Made by a program: the position numbers and the translations under genes. A stretch of 15,927 nucleotides of DNA from the NCBI GenBank assembly GCA_003165615.1, contig PLWR01000552.1:1-15927 (forward strand), written 5' to 3'. Below are positions 1 to 5,946 of the stretch, piece after piece (position 1 is the stretch's first letter; each line of letters opens with the position of its first letter). Source of the stretch: Acidobacteriota bacterium. Lineage in GTDB: Bacteria > Acidobacteriota > Terriglobia > UBA7540. The notes beneath the pieces were generated by a model. It worked only from the letters and a program-made list of their open reading frames with translations, was not told the DNA's origin and did not search any database.

Positions 1-111
1 GAGCTCGTTTTCAAGGATTTTGTCCGCGCCCGGTCATGGCCGTGACGGGAAAATCCGGGTTGAGAGTGGTCAGAGTCGCCGTAAAATGGGGATAACTCTG
101 GAGGCGCACTG

Positions 112-237
112 ATGCTCAAACGGCGCGTGGTCATAACCAGCCTGGGAATAGTTGCTCCCAACGGTCAAAGGCGGCTTACTGGCGCGCCGCCGCTCCGCAG
201 TGCAATCCAAACAACGATCGTGGGTGGGCTATAAGCT
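112..237 (+). pseudogene. Beta-ketoacyl-ACP synthase (FabF-like) N-terminal remnant
   Basis: A start codon at 112 is preceded by a good Shine-Dalgarno (CTGGAGGCG) and opens a 41-codon frame. Its first 18 residues, MLKRRVVITSLGIVAPNG, match the usual N-terminal strand of 3-oxoacyl-ACP synthases (KRRVVITGLGVVxPNG). From about base 166 the resemblance stops, and the frame ends after 23 unrelated residues at 237. The family is normally about 410 residues, so the active-site Cys-His-His part is absent. The break falls where a facing fragment of another gene (176-385) begins, which suggests a deletion or rearrangement joined two unrelated sequences. The start codon overlaps a TGA (TGATG at 110-114) closing a frame that is open from base 2, so the intact ancestor may have been translationally coupled to an upstream gene. 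That upstream frame has no recognisable product. The family call rests on only 18 residues. Confidence 0.6.
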
Positions 238-385
238 TCGGGCCTTGAGCATGCACATAAAGCAGGGCGCCGCTGGTTCTGTTCAGGTCGTCGAGCCAAA
301 GGTACGGTTCGCTCTCGTCCACGCTGAACCCCGCGCGTGGCTCGCCGTTGTCGTTGGACAGCCAGAGGCTCGGGCCTTCTCTCAA
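176..385 (-). pseudogene. Fragment of a degenerate 20-residue-repeat protein
   Basis: Read on the minus strand, this frame has two to three repeats of the form GPxLxLxDxNGxxRAxxxV: GPSLWLSNDNGEPRAGFSVD, then EPYLWLDDLNRTSGALLYV, then GPKLI. This pattern (a short hydrophobic strand, then DxNGKxRA) is common in acidobacterial proteins of unknown function that start with a membrane anchor and carry several such repeats. Here only the C-terminal part remains. The frame runs open upstream past 460 without a convincing ATG or ribosome site, and the TTG at 385 is a formal start only. The final residues (LFGLHCGAAARQ) do not resemble the repeat and may come from the join with the ketoacyl synthase remnant at about 166-176. 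It is probably a decayed remnant, though expression cannot be excluded. Confidence 0.5.
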
Positions 386-487
386 CTTTGTTTCCAGACT
401 GCTACTCAGGCTAACCTTGAACGCGAGTTTACGCGAGTCATTCTGCCCCGGTAATAAGCGAGCGCAAGAAAAAACGACCTCGTCGTA

Positions 488-1171
488 GTGCCCGATTCCA
501 CGTATTATGGACTCCCTGTGACCGAACCCAAAAAGGTCAAACTCGGTTTTTTCCTCATCGGCAGCATCGTCGTTGCCGCCGCGGCCCTGTTATCATTCGG
601 CTGGCTGGCGGAAGAGATGCTCGAATCGGAGACACAGACATTCGATGATGCCGTGCGGGCAGCGATCCACCGGCTCGCTTCGCCGGCAATGACCAGTGCG
701 ATGCAAATTTTTTCATTTCTCGGTTCGGGAACATTCCTGGTGGCGCTAAGTCTCCTCACGATTGTAATATTGTTGTACATCCATCGCCCTCGAGCGGCTC
801 ATGTGATGGGCATTACCATGGCGGGTGCGGTCGCTCTCGATCTGGTGTTGAAGCATGCATTCCACCGTGGTCGTCCCGTCCCCTTTTTCGGGACGGCCCC
901 AAGCTCGTATAGTTTTCCGAGCGGCCATGCTTTCGTATCACTTTGTTTCTATGGGGCGTTGGCAGGAATTCTTTCCGCGCATGCTCCAACGCCGAGGGCG
1001 CGATTGTTTATCTGGACATGCGCTGCACTGCTTGTCGGGCTTATCGGATTTTCGCGCATCTATCTGGGAGTGCATTACCCGAGCGATGTCGTAGGCGGCT
1101 ATTGCGCTGCCCTTGTTTGGGTGGGAGCGATTGGTATTCTGGACCATGTTCTTCACAACCGCGCGGGGTGA
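488..1171 (+). CDS. PAP2-family membrane phosphatase
   Basis: This 227-residue membrane protein carries all three parts of the PAP2 phosphatase signature: K-x6-RP (K122 to R129-P130), PSGH (144-147) and SR-x5-H-x3-D (S189, R190, H196, D200). His147 and His196 are the expected catalytic pair. Hydrophobic stretches lie near 20-40, 82-98, 105-121, 149-164, 172-188 and 201-218, as expected for a six-helix enzyme. Members remove phosphate from lipid substrates such as phosphatidic acid, undecaprenyl diphosphate or sugar-lipid phosphates at the membrane, and the substrate cannot be told from sequence. I use the GTG at 488. An in-frame GTG at 518 (giving VTEPKKVK) is an alternative start, and neither has a strong ribosome site. 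It stands alone between remnants and a transposase. Functional residues appear intact. Confidence 0.9.
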   Translation: MPDSTYYGLPVTEPKKVKLGFFLIGSIVVAAAALLSFGWLAEEMLESETQTFDDAVRAAIHRLASPAMTSAMQIFSFLGSGTFLVALSLLTIVILLYIHRPRAAHVMGITMAGAVALDLVLKHAFHRGRPVPFFGTAPSSYSFPSGHAFVSLCFYGALAGILSAHAPTPRARLFIWTCAALLVGLIGFSRIYLGVHYPSDVVGGYCAALVWVGAIGILDHVLHNRAG

Positions 1172-1265
1172 GGAATCGAAGCCCCTGTCGTCCGCAATAA
1201 ATCCGTACGCCCGAGTTCATACCTTTGAATGACAGCAATGCCCATGGTGTGCGATCCTCTCGTTG

Positions 1266-2375
1266 ATGCCGAAACTCGATTCCCTGCCCAACGTGCTGGT
1301 GACCCTGTTCGATTTAGGACTGGATGCCCTGAGCTTCATCCGGACCAGCCTGCGGCCGCAGTGTGCTCTGGTCGCTGAGAACCTCTTCCTCCGCAAGCAA
1401 TTGGCTTTGTACTTGGAGCGCAGGGTCAAACCTCGTCGGGCGAAGACGGCTACCAAGTTAACCCTGGTATGGCTTTGCAATCTGTTTGCATGGCGAGAAA
1501 CGCTCACCGTCGTTAAGCCCGACACCTTAATCCGCTGGCATCGGAAAGGCTTTCGGCTGTTTTGCAGGTGGAAATCGAAGCCCCGCGGACGGCCACGGGT
1601 TCCTGCCGAGATCCAGAAACTGATCGTGGAAATGGCACACGACAACCCGACATGGGGTGAGGAGCGCATCGCCGCTGAACTAATGTTGAAGCTGGGGATT
1701 CGGATCTCACCTCGGACCCTCAGACGCTATATGCCGCCCGACAAAGCACCGCAGCACGGGCCCTCGTCTCAGCGTTGGATGACGTTTGTCCGCAACCATG
1801 CCGAAGGCATTCCGGCCTGCGACTTCTTCGTCACTGTGACCGGCCATTTTCGCCTGCTGTACGGCTTCGTGATCATGGGGGTGGGAACACGCAGGATTGC
1901 TCACTGCAACGTCACCGCTCATCCCACCGCGGATTGGACACTTCAGCAGTTTCGGGAGGTCATCAGCGGTGAAAAACCGTACCGGTTCCTCATCCACGAC
2001 CGCGACAGCATTTACTCCTCCGGGTTCGATGCGGCCGTGAAGTCGATGGGCCTGAGCATCTTGAAAACGCCTTTCCGGACACCTCAGGCGAACGCTTTCT
2101 GCGAACGCCTTGTCGGAACCATCCGGCGGGAGTGTTTGGATTTCCTGATTGCGCTCGATGAGAGACACCTGCGGAGAATTCTCAAAGACTGGGTGGCTCG
2201 TTACAACAAGGGGCGCCCGCACTCCAGCCTGGGGCCCGGAATACCCGAATCAACCGTAGGCGGAGCGGTGAGGGGACTCTCCGGATATCGGATTCCGAGC
2301 GATCATCGAATTCTGGCCGAGCCCATCTTGGAAGGTCTGCACCACGAATATCGACTTGAGATGATTGCGGCATGA
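1266..2375 (+). CDS. Integrase-core (DDE) transposase
   Basis: This 369-residue transposase has a basic N-terminal region (residues 43-110, including KQLALYLERRVKPRR and a helix-turn-helix-like part ending RGRPRVPAEIQ), then a winged stretch (TWGEERIAAELMLKLGIRISPRTLRRY). A retroviral-type integrase core follows. The probable catalytic residues are D186 in ACDFF, D245 in IHDRDSIY and E280 in NAFCERLVGTIRRE, with 34 residues between the second D and the E. The conserved C-terminal motif YNKGRPHSSLG is present. It resembles the single-ORF integrase-core transposases found in many copies in acidobacterial genomes, related to the IS3/IS481 groups. A TTG lies directly before the ATG at 1266, and I chose the ATG. 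The frame is complete with no missing catalytic residue, so the enzyme may be active. I could not fix the ends of an insertion element: no clear terminal inverted repeat is visible at 1172-1265 or 2376-2596. Confidence 0.88.
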   Translation: MPKLDSLPNVLVTLFDLGLDALSFIRTSLRPQCALVAENLFLRKQLALYLERRVKPRRAKTATKLTLVWLCNLFAWRETLTVVKPDTLIRWHRKGFRLFCRWKSKPRGRPRVPAEIQKLIVEMAHDNPTWGEERIAAELMLKLGIRISPRTLRRYMPPDKAPQHGPSSQRWMTFVRNHAEGIPACDFFVTVTGHFRLLYGFVIMGVGTRRIAHCNVTAHPTADWTLQQFREVISGEKPYRFLIHDRDSIYSSGFDAAVKSMGLSILKTPFRTPQANAFCERLVGTIRRECLDFLIALDERHLRRILKDWVARYNKGRPHSSLGPGIPESTVGGAVRGLSGYRIPSDHRILAEPILEGLHHEYRLEMIAA

Positions 2376-2596
2376 GCCTGATACTCCACAAAGCCCCCGG
2401 AGCGTCTTTCTTGCGAAGGACACCAATGAGCGAGCCGTAAGCTGCTAGTTTTGTGAGCGGGTTGGATTTTTACGACCCACGGTGTCGTGTGGCAAAGTCG
2501 ACTGTTACCAGTTCGATGCAGTTTTGGGGAACACAAGTCCCCTTGCGTGGGTCATCTAATACGGCTTTGGCGGCTTGATGTGGCACTCTTCGAGTC

Positions 2597-2800
2597 TCAG
2601 GATTGCTTTCGGTAGAAAACGTAAAAGAACACCAACACACTGAGGCTCGCGAACAGATGAACCAGCGACGTCAGAAGCGCCATCGCTGGAATCACCTCAC
2701 GCATGACCCCCAATACGGTGGAAATGAAATGTGCCACCACCAAGACCGTTAGCAGGATTGTCCCAATCAATGCCAGGAGTGCCGCATTCTTGAGGCTCAT
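2597..2800 (-). CDS. Small two-helix membrane protein, function unknown
   Basis: A 67-residue protein from the ATG at 2800 (MSLKNAALLALIG) contains two hydrophobic segments, about residues 6-28 and 37-60. These are separated by a short VMREVIPA turn, and the protein ends in a charged tail (FYRKQS). A longer reading from TTG at 2866 adds 22 residues. I prefer the ATG because the added residues overlap sequence that looks like the tail of another broken gene. There is no convincing ribosome site for either start. The protein resembles small uncharacterised membrane proteins I associate with Acidobacteria. No function is offered. It lies between a transposase and an aldehyde dehydrogenase remnant. 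Confidence 0.55.
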   Translation of the reverse strand: MSLKNAALLALIGTILLTVLVVAHFISTVLGVMREVIPAMALLTSLVHLFASLSVLVFFYVFYRKQS

Positions 2801-2925
2801 GGTGGGAGTATGAATGCTCTCAGCGTTTTTTGCAAGCAGGAGCCAATCCTTCAAGGGCTCCGTCAAAGTCCCTGATGCGGGACATCTCCAGAGCTATGAA
2901 TACACCATTCGCGAATAGTCCCCTC

Positions 2926-3094
2926 ACCCGCCGCCAGCGCAGGCGCCAATTTCCAGCTCATGAGGAGCAGTGGGGAGTTCCACGGCACAATGGCCCCAAA
3001 CTTCCCCGGTATAAGGATCGATGGATTCAAAGGTTTCACCCGAAACAGAATCGGTCCACTCTCCACCAATGTACATCTTGTATTTCTGAATCAT
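2926..3094 (-). pseudogene. Aldehyde dehydrogenase remnant with internal deletion
   Basis: An ATG at 3094 with an upstream AGGGGT site begins MIQKYKMYIGGEWTDSVSG and continues to PYTGEVW, a clear N-terminus of an NAD(P)-dependent aldehyde dehydrogenase (normally about 490 residues). At about base 3003 the match moves to another reading frame: GKFGAIVPWNSPLLLMSWKL and then APALAAG, the family's nucleotide-binding segment (PWNxPLLL), usually found near residue 150. Roughly 115 residues have therefore been lost and the frame broken. The match ends at about 2926, so the catalytic Glu and Cys are missing. What remains cannot be an enzyme. The remnant lies near the transposase and other broken genes, consistent with a deletion-prone segment. 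Assignment to the superfamily is firm; the substrate is unknowable. Confidence 0.8.
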
Positions 3095-3133
3095 AATTAC
3101 CCCTGGTCCCCACTCCATACGCAGCCATCTGAG

Positions 3134-3186
3134 CGTGGCACGGCGTCCCCAGAGTGTCAAGTCATGGCCATGATGCCCGTGCCACG
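3134..3186. repeat. REP-like palindromic element (CGTGGCACGG arms)
   Basis: A perfect 10-bp inverted repeat, CGTGGCACGG at 3134-3143 and CCGTGCCACG at 3177-3186, encloses a 33-base loop containing the smaller palindrome CATGGCCATG (3163-3172). Translated on the plus strand, part of it reads SHGHDARAT. That peptide string is the tell-tale of a short dispersed palindrome which turns up in spurious ORFs of several phyla, including Acidobacteria and Verrucomicrobia. It is non-coding and sits between the aldehyde dehydrogenase remnant and the PEP-CTERM gene. Confidence 0.6.
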
Positions 3187-3272
3187 AAACATCCCGACCG
3201 GGGCGAGGACTGTAAAAGCGCATTCGTTTTTATTGTAGGAATCAGGATTAGGGATATGTCGGGGCGCAGCGA

Positions 3273-3304
3273 GCCGCCGGTGGGACGTCAAGTCCACCGG
3301 CGGC
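3273..3304 (-). terminator. Strong GC hairpin downstream of the PEP-CTERM gene
   Basis: A perfect 11-bp inverted repeat, GCCGCCGGTGG at 3273-3283 and CCACCGGCGGC at 3294-3304, has a 10-base loop. It lies 74 bases beyond the stop codon of the minus-strand PEP-CTERM gene, where a terminator would be expected. No T-tract follows on the minus strand, so it may stabilise the transcript's 3' end or be another dispersed palindrome instead. Confidence 0.4.
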
Positions 3305-3377
3305 ATCACCGAAAGCTGGAAGGCACTGCAAACAACCAGCCTGTTCTGCGGGCGCGCAGGAGCGGGGCTCCCAGGCA

Positions 3378-3977
3378 TCAGGCAAGAAGATCGTTCCGCT
3401 TCAAAGACACGGCGGCCAATAAAATCCCGAGTAAGCCGGTGCCGAGCAGCATGATGCTGCTGGGTTCAGGGACACTGGACCCAGTAACGGTAATGTCGTC
3501 TAGCCCCCAGAAAGACGGATCCTGCCGGTACGAAAACGATATGGTGTCGTCGCCCGTACCCACTACAGGAAACGAGTATTGCGTGAAAGGGAAATAACCA
3601 CTATTTGTTTGGGAGGAGACCGGGGTACCATCCCAATACGCCGAGAAGTCGTTCGGCGTTCCCCCAGGACTATAGAGCCAAAAACTGAAGGTGTAATCGC
3701 CGGGGCTGTCTGTAAGCGTTTGGGACATAGTTCCATCGCTCTCAACAGGACCCAAAGAGGCGCCGTAAGTCCCGCTGTGGACGTAAATAGCGTCGGTAGA
3801 CACAGAGGTGTCCTCGGTGTTGCCCCCCAGAGTCCAATGCGTAAAGTTACCGGTCTCGAAGCCGCAATTTAGCACGAGATTTCCCGCGGTCGCATCGCAT
3901 ATGCTGCCACCATCGGCGAAACTTGAGATTGCACAGAAAAACAAAGCCACCATGAACAATATCGCAGTTTTCTTCAT
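3378..3977 (-). CDS. PEP-CTERM sorting-domain secreted protein
   Basis: This 199-residue exported protein starts with a signal peptide (MKKTAILFMVALFFCAISSFA, likely cut near residue 21). It ends with a classic exosortase sorting tail: VPEPSS (169-174), a hydrophobic segment MLLGTGLLGILLAAV (176-190), then basic KRN. The middle begins NLVLNCGFETGNFTHWTLGG, the usual opening of a choice-of-anchor/CBM-like beta-sandwich (NGGFETGDFTGW), and stays rich in Ser, Thr, Gly and aromatic residues to WGLDDITV. PEP-CTERM proteins are processed by exosortase at the inner membrane and released into the extracellular matrix, usually in organisms making exopolysaccharide. A good ribosome site (GGGAGAAACG) precedes the ATG. 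It appears to be a single-gene unit with a sigma-54 type promoter upstream. No exosortase is encoded in the window. Confidence 0.9.
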   Translation of the reverse strand: MKKTAILFMVALFFCAISSFADGGSICDATAGNLVLNCGFETGNFTHWTLGGNTEDTSVSTDAIYVHSGTYGASLGPVESDGTMSQTLTDSPGDYTFSFWLYSPGGTPNDFSAYWDGTPVSSQTNSGYFPFTQYSFPVVGTGDDTISFSYRQDPSFWGLDDITVTGSSVPEPSSIMLLGTGLLGILLAAVSLKRNDLLA

Positions 3978-4058
3978 CGTTTCTCCCGTATGCCCAAATT
4001 GGGCTCGTAGGGTCTTCCCACGCTACATGGGTGGAGAGCCTGAATCCGACAAAATACC

Positions 4059-4074
4059 AGCAATTTTAGTTCCA
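4059..4074 (-). promoter_or_regulatory. Sigma-54 (RpoN) promoter for the PEP-CTERM gene
   Basis: On the minus strand the bases read TGGAACTAAAATTGCT. The RpoN consensus is TGGCACG-N4-TTGCW. All of the invariant GG (-24) and GC (-12) and 10 of 12 fixed positions match, with exact spacing. The predicted start near 4048 gives a leader of about 70 bases before the ATG at 3977. PEP-CTERM genes in several floc- and biofilm-forming bacteria are known to be controlled by RpoN with the PrsK/PrsR two-component system, so the promoter type fits the gene. Confidence 0.65.
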
Positions 4075-4126
4075 TTTCTTATTTCATTGAAAATAAAGGC
4101 TATTTCAGGATCATGCGGTGACGAAA

Positions 4127-4142
4127 GTGCATTCTATTGCAC
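4127..4142. promoter_or_regulatory. Dyad GTGCA-N6-TGCAC, candidate enhancer-binding-protein site
   Basis: A perfect 5-bp dyad with a 6-bp spacer lies about 87 bases upstream of the predicted sigma-54 transcription start. That is within the usual -80 to -150 range for upstream activator sites of AAA+ enhancer-binding proteins such as NtrC or PrsR. A TATTGCA half-site recurs just beyond it, near 4154. The match is short, so chance is possible. Confidence 0.35.
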
Positions 4143-4475
4143 AATCGATAACTAATATTGCAACCCCCAGACACTTATGCGAACTGGCGGCTGCGGCAGC
4201 AAACGTAGGTTACTGTGTCCCTCTCCACCAAGGAGGCGAGGGCCTAATCTCCATCGAGTCGTTCCCGCCCCTTCCCCTCAGCGGTTCCAGACCGCCGCGC
4301 AGGTGACGTTCAGGGTGGCCGAATTCCACCAGGCTGGTGGTAATTGGCCAGACGGGCGGCCCGGGAAGAGCGGAGCCAGTCGTTAAAAGCCTCTTATTTT
4401 CAAAGGGCTACGCGTATGTTCAGGTTTGGCAAAGCACATGCCTCTACACTTTGCGATGACCAAAGGGGAGCAGCT
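4143..4475. other. Non-coding interval with a two-tier folded leader
   Basis: No gene is supported here. The last third can fold: GGCCGAATTCCACC (4317-4330) pairs with GGTGGTAATTGGCC (4336-4349) over 12 of 14 positions with a 5-base loop. Outside it, CCGCC (4292-4296) can pair with GGCGG (4355-4359). If the secreted Pro-rich gene at 4476 is transcribed through this stretch, the hairpins would form part of its 5' leader. I recognise no riboswitch class. In-frame ATGs at 4344 and 4416 precede the chosen start, but the added residues look unlike a protein. Confidence 0.35.
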
Positions 4476-5579
4476 ATGGTGACCAGACCTATTACGTCTT
4501 TTCGGAGAGCAATGATCTATGGTGCGCTGAGCTTATTCGCCGCATCGATGGTGGCGTGGGCGCAGACCCAGGGACCGGCGCAGCCGATCAACCCGCCAAC
4601 CGGGGCATCGGAACAGCCCCTCAGCCCGCCACCCACGACGACGGAACAGCCGGCAAGTCCGCAACCCGCGACGCCGGAGCAGCCGCCCAGCCCGCCACCT
4701 ACACCACCGGAACAGCCGGCGAGCCCGCCGCCCACGACGCCGGGATGGCATCGATTCTCTCCACAACCTGCACCGCCCGCGCCACCAGAGGCGCCAGCGC
4801 CGCAAGCTGATCCAACACCCGCCCCCGTGCCGGAGCACATCACGATTCCGGCGGGAACGTTCGTCACCGTGCGGGTTGATCAATTCCTATCTTCAGACAA
4901 AAACCAGAATGGCGACGCCTTCTCCGCAACCCTGGCGCGGCCGCTGGTGGCCGACGGACTCGTGGTCTCGCGACGTGGACAGACCCTGGGCGGGCGCGTG
5001 GTCGATGCCAAAAAGGCAGGCCGCGTGAAGGGAGTTTCCCATTTGCAGATCGCGTTGAATACGCTGACGCTGGCGGATGGCCAACAGGTGCCGGTACAGA
5101 CGGAGTTGACGAGCATCACCGGCACCACCTCGAACGGGCGTGACGCCGGTGCAATCCTGACGACCACCGTCACGGGCGCGGCAATCGGCGCCGCGGCGGA
5201 TTGGGGTCCAGGCGCGGCCATTGGAGGCGGAGCCGGACTGGTAGCGGGGGTGGTAGGGGTGCTGGTAACGCGCGGACATCCCACAATCATCTATCCCGAG
5301 TCGCAGTTGACGTTCCGGCTCGCCAAACCTGTCACGTTTTCGACCGAGCGGGCGCCCCAAGCCTTCGTCGATGCTCGCAGCCTCAATGTTCAACGCGCGT
5401 CTACGCAGGGGCCTCCGCAGGGTCCACCACCACCTGGATACCAGGGCGGGGGCTACCCACCGCCGTACTACTACGGACCCTATTACCCTTATTATTGGGG
5501 ACCTGGCTTCGGGTTCTTTTACGAGGGTGGATTCTATGGCCGCGGGTTCTATGGCCGAGGCTACGGGTTCCGTCGATAA
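4476..5579 (+). CDS. Secreted Pro-rich / Gly-Tyr-rich protein of unknown function
   Basis: I place the start at 4476, preceded by AAGGGGAG at 8 bases, giving 367 residues with a proper signal peptide (MVTRPITSFRRAMIYGALSL, cleaved after AWA near residue 29). Residues 36-120 are a Pro-rich linker built of imperfect xxEQPxSPPPTT units. Residues 121-290 form a compact domain (ITIPAGTFVTVRVDQFLSSD, then GQTLGGRVVDAKKAGRVKG and LQIALNTLTLADGQQVPVQT) resembling periplasmic proteins common in Acidobacteria. Within it is a glycine-rich hydrophobic stretch (about 233-265, GAAIGAAADWGPGAAIGGGA) that could be a glycine zipper. The tail (312-367) is rich in Gly, Tyr and Pro and ends FYGRGFYGRGYGFRR. The linker and tail suggest a surface or outer-membrane-associated role. 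The gene ends in a strong terminator and is probably monocistronic. Function unknown. Confidence 0.8.
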   Translation: MVTRPITSFRRAMIYGALSLFAASMVAWAQTQGPAQPINPPTGASEQPLSPPPTTTEQPASPQPATPEQPPSPPPTPPEQPASPPPTTPGWHRFSPQPAPPAPPEAPAPQADPTPAPVPEHITIPAGTFVTVRVDQFLSSDKNQNGDAFSATLARPLVADGLVVSRRGQTLGGRVVDAKKAGRVKGVSHLQIALNTLTLADGQQVPVQTELTSITGTTSNGRDAGAILTTTVTGAAIGAAADWGPGAAIGGGAGLVAGVVGVLVTRGHPTIIYPESQLTFRLAKPVTFSTERAPQAFVDARSLNVQRASTQGPPQGPPPPGYQGGGYPPPYYYGPYYPYYWGPGFGFFYEGGFYGRGFYGRGYGFRR

Positions 5580-5621
5580 AGTCTGTCCCTTGCTGACTTG
5601 TCAGTATTCCGTCCTTCCCAG

Positions 5622-5670
5622 AACCGCCGGCCCTCCCTCCAATGGGGATCAGGCCGGCGGTTTTCTTCTT
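5622..5670 (+). terminator. Intrinsic terminator after the secreted Pro-rich protein gene
   Basis: An 11-bp perfect stem, AACCGCCGGCC (5622-5632) with GGCCGGCGGTT (5652-5662), is followed by TTTTCTTCTT (5661-5670). It starts 42 bases after the stop at 5579. Stem, loop and T-tract are all in the expected places for the plus strand. Confidence 0.85.
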
Positions 5671-5675
5671 CGGTA

Positions 5676-5706
5676 ATCAGTCATCAGTTTTCAGTTATCA
5701 GTCAGC
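5676..5706. repeat. Low-complexity ATCAGT repeat
   Basis: Four imperfect copies of (A)TCAGT(T/C) run head to tail from 5676 to 5706 just after the terminator. Runs of this kind occur as dispersed non-coding repeats in many bacterial genomes. No gene is supported from 5671 to 5946. Confidence 0.55.
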
Positions 5707-5780
5707 TCCCCTCCCGCAGGGCGAGGGTTGTGGAATCAAATCCACGCAGGCACGGATTTCGCAGGCATGCGCAAACTCAT

Positions 5781-5881
5781 CCTCTCCGTGTTCTCGGTGT
5801 CTCAAATCCCTCAACACAGAAAGCAATGAGGCCTCTGTGGTCTCGGTGTTAAAGCTCGTCTGTCCACGGAGGACACGGAGA
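5781..5881. repeat. Dispersed CTCCGTG/CTCTGTGG repeat, two direct and one inverted copy
   Basis: CCTCTCCGTGTTCTCGGTGT (5781-5800) and CCTCTGTGGTCTCGGTGTT (5832-5850) are direct near-copies. TCCACGGAGGACACGGAGA (5863-5881) is the same theme reversed. The unit resembles the short CTCTGTG-type intergenic repeat spread through many bacterial genomes. It is non-coding and its function is unknown. Confidence 0.5.
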
Positions 5882-5946
5882 CGTTGCCCTGTTTGTCCAG
5901 TTCTTTCACCGCTCGTGAAACCTGCGCCAAAGCTCCACTGCGTTCA

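Noticed and set aside
2..112. A frame open from base 2 that ends in TGATG overlapping the ketoacyl synthase remnant start
   Set aside because: No recognisable residues; 36 codons is too few to support a gene, though the overlap was noted as possible coupling.
3154..3597. A 147-codon plus-strand frame containing SHGHDARAT
   Set aside because: It runs over a REP-like palindrome and antisense to the PEP-CTERM gene, and the composition is not protein-like.
4517..4883. Two overlapping minus-strand frames rich in Gly/Cys and Arg/Trp
   Set aside because: They are the antisense of the Pro-rich linker of the secreted protein.
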